Below, in pieces: positions 56,302-64,000 of a stretch of DNA of 64,000 bases (its first letter is position 1; every line of letters begins with the position of its first letter). This stretch comes from Patiria pectinifera (lineage: Eukaryota > Echinodermata > Asteroidea > Valvatida > Asterinidae). Location: assembly GCA_029964075.1 (NCBI GenBank), contig CM057147.1:18745513-18809512 (forward strand). Reading direction: 5' to 3'. The notes beneath the pieces are model-generated. The model saw only the letters and a list, made by a program, of their open reading frames with translations, was not told the DNA's origin and made no database searches. The position numbers were made by a program, and so were the translations under genes.

Positions 56302-58576
56302 TCAGACATCCACAGGTTGCTTGAGAGTTTGATCCATTGTGGATAGTGGCAGGTAGTCGATAGGAGCTTGAGTGGGACTCTCATTCTCTCCATCATTATT
56401 GTCTTTGGAGCAAAGCTGGAAGCTTCTTCCCTCTGTTATACCAGAAAGTAAACAAGAAAAACGTGCTATAGTTGAAATATTGTAGCACATTTAGGAACTG
56501 TGGCACATTCAGGGTCTTTTCAGAATGTACATTCGATTTAAGTTGTGTTCCCTATGCTCTGCAAAAAAAAATTATTTTTTTTTACGAATAATATTCAACT
56601 CGTACATTTTATTCCACCAAAAAAAAAACACCCTCTTTTCCCCTTTTTTTAGAAGTCTCCAAACCTCTGAAAGTGTTTCGTTTTGTTTCGGGCAAAGACA
56701 GATCCACTTTGCGAGCAGACTGGCTCGCGGTCCGCACATATATTGATACTGATTGTGAGACGGGAACCAGTGGTAATTCAGTAACTAATTATATTGGCTG
56801 GTCTTTTCGGGGTCAATTTCTCTTTCACAAGTGAATAGCTTTTGAAGTGCTAGAAACATAGCGATTTAGAAAAGGAATCTTTTATTTGGGATGAAATAGC
56901 ATGGGGAATGCCGCTTTCAAATCTCAGCCGAAGCAAAGGATGAGAAAAAGTGATAGGAGCTGGAGTAAATGATTGTGTGACTTACTGCCAAAGTTCTCTC
57001 CATCCTGAATGGTATCAGGCAGACTGTATCCCATGGTCTCTGGGAGCATTAGAGACAGGACTCCTGCAATGATGGCGCTTCCTCCAAAGACACAGAGAGG
57101 CAGTGGTTCCCAGTACTTGCCCAGGATCAAGATGATAGGAGAGAGGATGCCACTAACACGAGCCACCATGGAAGATGTACCCATGCCGACACTCCGGATG
57201 ATGGTTGGATAGATTTCAAGGGAGTAGATGTAGATGTGACTGAACGCTGCACTGATTGCAAATTTGCCCAACATGGCAACTGCAGCTCTGGCAGCTCCAA
57301 GAGGAATGAAGATTGTAATGAGGCAAAACACTCCACCAAAGATGTAGAAGGCAACCAGGGTAATGCGTCTGCCAAAACGGTTCATCACGTACCAACAGAA
57401 AAGATTACTAGGTATCTCTATGGCACCAGAGACAAAGGCAGCAAGGTAATCATCTACCCCCAAGGCAGAGGTACTCAGAGATAGTCCATAATACACCATA
57501 TTGACAACAAACCAGTCAACCCAAAGGATGAGAGTTTTCTTGCGGAGGTTGGGAGTGCGGATCAGATCAAGTTGGGTGACAGGGATGCGAGAAGGCTGCT
57601 TCTTGTCTTCTTTGCTGTCTTCACTCAGTTTGTCCAGTAAGTCTTCTGGAGCCTCGGTACCATTCACTTTAGCTATCTTTTCAATGATTTTGGTAGCTTC
57701 TTTGTATCTGCCTTTTGTTATCAGCCAGCGAGGAGATTCAGGGAACACAATGATCACAAGAAAAGTCAGGACGAAAGGGAGTGATATAGCTAACTGTAGG
57801 TGGCGCCATTCTCTCAGAAGGAATGCCAGAAGGGACAGAATCATGTAACCTACAGGAAAGGCTACTAATAGCACAGTTGTTGCCCCTACACGATTTTTAG
57901 GACCAACTATTTCAGAAGCTAAGACATATATCATGAGACTTCCACCATAAGCACAGGCTGCTGTAAAGAAGCGCACTGCAGTGTAGGCAGTGAAGTTGGG
58001 CACAAAAGATGTAACAGTCGATGAAATTGTGACAAGAATGACAGTTAAAATAAAGGTCTTTCTCCTACCAATCCAGTCACCCACAGAACCCCACACCAAG
58101 GAACCAACCAGCAATCCTGCAAACCAAACTGACTGGGCATAGGCAGGTAGATCCTGTCTGTCACAGACCAAGCTGAAATCTTTATTGATGGTGGACTTGT
58201 AGCGTGAGTGATCAAATTTCCAGCCAGCATCGCAGGAAATGACGTCCGTTGAATTAAAACTCATGTTTCTACCAACGTCTTCATCATTCATGACATACCG
58301 CTCACACGAGGAGTAGACTTTGTTTCCATCATCATCAATCTCATAGGGAATACTGTAGCTCTTCTGCTCTTCCTGACACTCAGCCAGCTGGAGTTGGCTG
58401 CAGTTGATCATCTGGCTGGCTGGTACTGCACACCAGTGATCGGTGTTAGCAGCCAGGAACACCTGCCCTATGTAGTGAAAGGGCGGTGGAATAATAACCA
58501 AAAACAAGGAAAACACCAGCAGTTTCTGGTACTTGCCAAAAGGCCCGATATGATTCAAAATGCCCTCGTAATGCAT
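56302..58576 (-). CDS. SLC22-family transporter, copy 4
   Basis: Exons are 56986-58576 and 56302-56432 (intron 553 bp), giving 573 residues. Residue 6 is Gly (MHYEGIL) where the others have Asp. Distinctive residues are IIPPPFHYI at 28-36, CAYGGS at 208-213, LLVAFPVGYM at about 236-245 (others LFLAFAVGYM), Asn 391 and MNRFGRR (Asn in place of the Asp of the DRFGRR loop motif at 399). The tail exon has changes (LCSKDNNDG, TLKQPVDV). The loss of that motif Asp may affect transport, but the frame is intact. A perfect DR1 (59418-59430) lies 842 bp upstream; the DR4 (59069-59084) has one mismatch. Confidence 0.92.
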
Positions 58577-59068
58577 GTTGAATTCTTCAGAACTTGATCA
58601 GTGTGTGAGCATGAAAAGTATGAGCTGAGCTGTTCCATATGGAAGGGTGTGTCTCTTTACCAACCACCGTCCTTTTAACCTAGAGATGAATCCATCAGTG
58701 TTACTCAAGCATAAAGTAGCCAAGCACTGTAGTCTGCATTAGCATTGGAAGTACAAAGACAATTGCCGAACCGATAGTGTTACATTGTTGTCGTTGTGTA
58801 TAACCCCGCAAGCACAAAGTAGTCTAGCACTGTTTTCTGCATTAATTAGCATTGGAAGTACAAAGATCTAGAAATACACATGGGGTTTTTGTGTCACTCA
58901 TTTCTGTAGGACTGCATAACGGCATGCCCGTACATTGTACATGTTCAGGTTTTTCAAATTGCTATCATTTTCCAAGTACCCAACTGAATTCCATAAAACT
59001 TGGACACAAGGGTCACTGAGTGTCGAAGATAATGTGGGATTTATTTCATGTGAAAGGTCGAATATCAA

Positions 59069-59430
59069 CGGTCAGCTGAGGTCAATAATTGATTAAGGGG
59101 GTATTCTCTAGGCACCCTGCCAAATGCAACAGAATGCAGTGCCAGCCTTGGTACCAAGTACCTACCCTGCCAAATGCAACGGAATGCAGGCATGGAATAC
59201 ATGCAAATCGGGACACTGCTAAATGCAACAACTTGCAACAACTCTTCACTACTGGTGCAGGCTGTGGCATTTAGCAGGGTTAGGGTGAATTCATAGAAGT
59301 TTAGGTTAAATTTTTGGAGAAAGTTTTTAACATATTGTACATGCTGTTATGGATTCTGAGGAAACTTTGAAGCAATGAGCCATGGGTGGCAAGAGACAAT
59401 TCTTCTCTGGGAGGTTGAGGTCAGAGGTCA
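59069..59430. promoter_or_regulatory. Upstream region of copy 4: DR4-like, MITE and DR1
   Basis: CGGTCA GCTG AGGTCA is at 59069-59084, then the ~185-bp insertion 59095-59283 (as in copy 2), then AGGTCA G AGGTCA at 59418-59430. Confidence 0.5.
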
Positions 59431-61452
59431 TGTAGGGGACATTAGAGATCATTGTCATTTTCTTGCATCCTCGCTACAATTGTTAAATTAAATTGTTAAT
59501 ATTTTTTGGTCGCCGTAAAGTCTTCTATGGGAGTAATATAATGTGACAGGCCCTTCTGTTCTTAGGACAAAAACAGTCAGCAGGTATTGCCAAAAGGCAA
59601 GATTTAGCACTCGAAACGTGCTCTGGCAAGCTAGATGGAACGCGGTGTGTTGCTTTCTGATGTTCAAGCGAGGAAAATGTGATCGTACAGTCGTTTCCCT
59701 ATTCCGGATAGCAGACATCATTCAGGCTGCTTTTGACTCAACTGATCCACGAATTCAAGTGACATAGGCTTACCTTGAGTGATGGAGATACTACAAAATA
59801 ATTTTCCAAATTTAAGCTCTTTTAATTGTGACTTTGTGACGTCCAAAGTACCGATGCCACTTTTCCTATTTCTGGATCAGTTCAATCAGTTCTGAATCGA
59901 TCGAAAACTGCTTCGCTCGTAAAACAAAATCACGCAAGCAAATCAATTTTTTGATCAAGTATTATCAAATTTTTTGAAAAACAGTTCACTCAAGAGAATT
60001 CCAGCAATTATTGAACAGAGAATTAACGTCGGTGCGATGGCACAAACACGCACGGACCAAATCCTTTGACCCATCACAGAATTCGTCACATAAAAGTGAT
60101 TAACGCGCGTGTAGTTCCTATATTGCACTTGCAATTCGGAAGTAGGCAAAAACATATCGTCATTCGTTGGCAAATTTTCAAATACTGGACTCTACAACTT
60201 ATTTTGATTCAACAAACATTCAGTGCAAGAGTTTATACGACTATAGAGTATGAACGAAATGTTCGTCTTTATTTTGTTTCTTGCTACACAAGCATACCAG
60301 ATATTTGTGAACTTGTGAATGTCTCTGAAAATTTCATAAATTTAATAGGGCCTAACCCCTCAAAAAAATAACCAGGAAAACTATTTTATTAACTGCCTTA
60401 GAATATACATGTGCTGCCTATAAACTGAATGGTTGTAGCAATTCATTTTTCTCCAATACAACAAGCCCCATGAACAAGTTGTATTAAATTTCCCCCTGAA
60501 ATTAGAAGGGTCTGATGTTCGCAAAAATATACTGTATACAATCAGCTACATATGGTTTAGGTGGTTGGGGGATGGAGTGACTGACATTCAATCCCGTTGA
60601 CAGTTGTAAAAATGCCCCAGTGTATGGTTTGATGACTCCATGACATCTGCCAGTAGTATTAAGTGCCAAAGTGTATGGTTTGAAGAAAACGTGTACAAAA
60701 CCTATGGAGAAACAAATGCATCTTTAATGTGGCGTAACTTGACACCTGATTACATCATCGCGATGAAAATCTTCAGCATACATCTTCAGGTGGTGGCCTA
60801 ACTGTGTGCCAAGTCTGAAGTCGATCGGGTTTCTGAAAGTGCCAAAGTGTATGGGTGGAAAGAGAAGAGTCTGAAAAAGAAGGCCGCAGGGGCACGTGCC
60901 CCCCCCCCCTTTAAATTGAGTCCACAAAAAAGGGGGTGGGGGAAGAAGAAGAAAAAAAAAGAGGGGGAGGTGAGAGAAAAGGAGGGAAGGAGGACAACCA
61001 CCTTAAAAAAAATACTAAACATCAGCCAGCAATCATTGTGTAAACTGATCGTATCGCACGGCGATCTCGAAGCTTCGAAACAAACTGCGATCCCACCGTA
61101 CGTACTCAGTGTGTAACCCTGCATATACCTTTATGAAATGCGATTCATGCGAACGTACGTACAAGTTACATGGCCCATGCTGTGTAGCGCGACACACACG
61201 TTGTACACTGCATTTTGAACCACACCATTGGTCAAGGGGTGTGTTTTCATAAGAACAATTTGCCAGCATTTTCACGGAGTCCAAAACATGTCCTTGTAAA
61301 CTCCTGAAAAAAAATGAAACACCCCTGAAGATATACATGGATCCGTGATAAAACGTCTTTTTTAACGAAGAAAGTTGAGATCAAAAAGTTGGTTTTTGAC
61401 TTTACTCTATATAACTCTATATTACTCCACATTATAATCAGCCAACCGATCC
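59431..61452. other. Degraded spacer between copies 4 and 5
   Basis: Homology to the other spacers runs to about 60250. After that come unrelated AT-rich DNA, a poly-C tract at 60900-60909, a purine-rich run (60930-60990) and a copy of the GTACAAAACCTATGG repeat (60690-60850). No gene is seen. Confidence 0.55.
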
Positions 61453-61643
61453 TGTTAGCTCGGTGGTCAAGTGGTAAGACATCTGCACTAGAAAGCAGGG
61501 GGTCGTGGGTTCGAGTCCCACCCGAGTGATTTTTTCCAACTTTCACTCAGGAGGTAACACAACTGAGTATACAGTGTTTAAATGTCGGTGAAGAGCAAAA
61601 CCTAATTTGATTTATATCACCCCGCCGCAAATAATTCCATCTT
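61453..61643 (+). mobile_element. tRNA-derived SINE in the spacer before copy 5
   Basis: Same family as 4111-4306: TTAGCTCGGTGGTCAAGTGG (A box), GGGTTCGAGTCCCACCCGAG (B box), then CCAACTTTCACTCAGGAGG. It is the better preserved of the two copies. Confidence 0.8.
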
Positions 61644-61649
61644 ATAATA

Positions 61650-62770
61650 AAAACTTGAATTCAATTTACATGTTAAAACGGTTTGTTCTTATTGATAAAC
61701 TGAAAATTTCAACTTGAAACAAAACATTAGAAAGCAAAGCATCCTTGCTACAGTTTAGAAACTAAGTCCATAGGATTCCTTTTCAAACATAAAATGCACG
61801 AAAATAATTATGCAGACGAAAATACATGGTTATCAAAAGGCTTGTAAAAGCAAGAGTATTTCTAACCAATAAAAAAAATCTAGAATTTTTTTTTGCTCAA
61901 ATAGCTCAGGGAATGAGGGGCCAGGAATCGCTTCGGATTTCACCACAGAGCATCTAGAATCCAAAGTTTCCTGGGGCCCTTAAGCAGGCCCCGGACCAAA
62001 CAACGTATGACATTCGCGCTCCGCTTTAATCCTCGAGGCAGATGTCCCTTCGCATTGTTACAACAGTTGACAAACTAACTTTATATAATTCATTTTCAAA
62101 AATAAAATGCAAGACCATAATTATGCAGACGAAAATACATGGTTATCAAGGGAAGAACCGAAGAAACTTAAAAGACATACAAAAGCAAGAGTATATTTTA
62201 AACCAATGAAAAAACCCTTATAATGTTAAAACATTTTGCTCAAATAACTCAGGGCGAGGGGAAAAGGGGCCAGGAATCGCCTGAGATTGCACCACAGAGC
62301 ATGTAGAATCCAAAATTTCTCGGGCCCTTCAGCGGGCCCGGACCCCATGCCGTAAGACATTCGTGATCTGCGCTCGCATATAGTCCTCGGAGCAAATGCC
62401 CCAACGCATCGCTGCAACAGTTTACAAACTAAGTCAATACAATTCCTTTTCCAAAAATAAAATGCAAGAAAACATCAAGACGAAAATACATGGTTTTCAA
62501 CTTTGAAGTACACCAGTAACTTACAATTTGTAAAAGCAAGAGTATATTTAAAACAATCCTTATGGTCTAATAAAATTTTGCTCAAATAATTCAGGGGAAA
62601 GGGGCCAGGAATCGCCTCAGATTGCAGCACAGAGCATCTAGAATCCAAAGTTTTTCGGGCTTCTTAAGCGGGCCCCAGACCCAGCGCCATAAGGGCTTCG
62701 CGCCTTGCGCTCACATTAGTTGCTCCAAAGGTGTGTCCCTCGTCTAAAGAAATCCTGGATCCGCGCCTGT
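61650..62770. repeat. Three-unit repeat block after copy 5
   Basis: Units start near 61741, 62060 and 62415, and it ends at the copy 5 stop codon. The units are closest to those after copy 2 (for example the shared CAAAATTTCTCGGGCCC). Confidence 0.85.
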
Positions 62771-62772
62771 AT

Positions 62773-64000
62773 TCAGACATCCACAGGTTGCTTGGGAGTT
62801 TGTTCCATTGTGGATAGTGGCAGGTAGTCGATAGGAGCTTGAGTGGGACTCTCATTCTCTCCATCATCATTGCCCTTGACGCAAAGCTGGAAGCTTCTTC
62901 CCTCTGTTATAAAAGAAAGTAAACAAGAAAAACGTGCTGTAGTTGAAAAATTGTAGCACATTTAGGAACTGTGGCACATTTAGGGTCTTTTCAGAAAGTA
63001 CATTCGATGAAAGTGGCGTTCCCCGTACTCTGTAATAAATATTTTTTTTTTTTTATTAAAAATTTTCAACTCGTACGTTTTCTTTAAACCAAAAAAACCT
63101 CTTTTCCCCCTTTTTTTTTAGAAGTCTCCAATTTTCTAAAAGTGTTTTTGATTTGTTTCGAGCACAGACTGATCCACTTGGAAAGCAGACTGGCTCGCGG
63201 TCCGCACATATTTTGATATTGATTATTGGGCGGGAACCAGTAATAATTCAGTAACTAGTTATTGGCTGATCTTTTGGGGATCGATTTCTCATTCACAAGT
63301 GAATAACTTTTGAAGTGTTCGAAAAATAGCAAGTTAGAAAAGGAATCTATTATTCGGGATGAAATAGCACGGGGAATGCCGCTTTCAAACCTCAGACCAA
63401 GCAAAGGATGCGAAAAAGTGATAGGAGAGTAAATGATTGTATGACTTACTGCCAAAGTTCTCTCCATCCTGAATGGTATCAGGCAGACTGTATCCCATGG
63501 TCTCTGGGAGCATTAGAGACAGGACTCCAGCAATGATGGCGCTTCCTCCAAAGACACAGAGAGGCAGTGGTTCCCAGTACTTGCCCAGGATCAAGATGAT
63601 AGGAGAGAGGATGCCACTAACACGAGCCACCATGGAAGATGTACCCATGCCGATGCTCCGAATGGTGGTTGGATAGATTTCAAGAGTGTAGATGTAGATG
63701 TGACCGAACGCTGCACTGATTGCCTAACAGGGCTACTGCAGCTCTGGCAGCTCCAAGAGGAATGAAGATTGTAATGAGGCAAAACACTCCACCAAAGATG
63801 TAGAAGGCAACCAGGGTAATGCGTCTGCCAAAACGGTCCATCATATACCAACAGAAAAGATAGCTGGGTATTTCTATGGCACCAGAGACAAAGGCAGCAA
63901 GGTAATCATCTACCCCCAAGGCAGAGGTACTCAGAGATAGTCCGTAATATACCATGTTGGCAACAAACCAGTCAACCCAAAGGATGAGAGTTTTTTTGCG
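62773..64000 (-). pseudogene. SLC22-family transporter, copy 5, frameshifted and cut by window end
   Basis: The tail exon 62773-62903 and the 3' part of the main exon (63450 to the window end) align with copy 2. Relative to copy 2, eight bases (AAATTTGC) are missing at about 63724, between direct TTGC repeats, in the codons for GKFAISAAF. The frame shifts and reaches a stop about 15 codons later, before the last two or three helices. The tail exon and splice sites remain intact, which argues for a recent loss, an allelic variant or an assembly error. Upstream sequence is outside the window. Residues 391-392 are Tyr-Leu as in copy 1. Confidence 0.85.

Overview
This is a eukaryotic, marine-invertebrate window. 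It has intron-rich genes with GT-AG junctions, about 60 percent AT, many tRNA-derived SINEs, foldback elements and MITEs, and no operons. The repeat styles (fold-back elements ending in TTTCGTGAAAT or GGCCCAATTTCACGG, arrays carrying AGGTCAAGGTCA) together with the proteins point to a deuterostome, most likely an echinoderm such as a sea star. The organism is an inference; the genes are not.

Left part (1-20 kb, + strand): a possible last exon of an upstream gene (74-219), then about 3 kb of tandem and dispersed repeats. These are followed by ten exons of a lysosomal phospholipase B-like protein (PLBD2 type, 3370-14917); only the 5' exon or exons with the signal peptide are missing. About 5 kb of MITE-rich intergenic DNA follows.

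Middle (20-40 kb): a complete five-exon phosphoserine phosphatase gene (PSPH) on the minus strand (20668-25065), with a long foldback and a hAT MITE in its introns. On the + strand are a tentative two-exon small-protein gene (28598-29227) and four exons of an unrecognised single-pass membrane protein with a very cysteine-rich tail (30950-36210). Repeats fill the rest.

Right part (40-64 kb): a tandem array of SLC22-family (organic cation/carnitine transporter-like) genes, all on the minus strand. There are four intact copies, and a fifth, cut by the window edge, that carries an 8-bp frameshifting deletion. Each copy has one 1591-bp exon encoding all transmembrane segments and a short second exon for the tail. 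The array has a higher-order structure: copies 1 and 3 share a downstream mariner-like MITE, while copies 2, 4 and 5 have a three-unit repeat block starting just after the stop codon. Copies differ at transmembrane residues that align with the known substrate site of OCT1. Each intact copy has, 0.7-1.1 kb upstream, a perfect DR1 nuclear-receptor-type element and a DR4-type element (perfect in copies 1 and 3, one mismatch in copies 2 and 4). This diversifying, possibly nuclear-receptor-regulated transporter array is the most interesting system in the window.

There is no evident shared pathway among PLBD2, PSPH and the transporters; they appear to be ordinary genomic neighbours.
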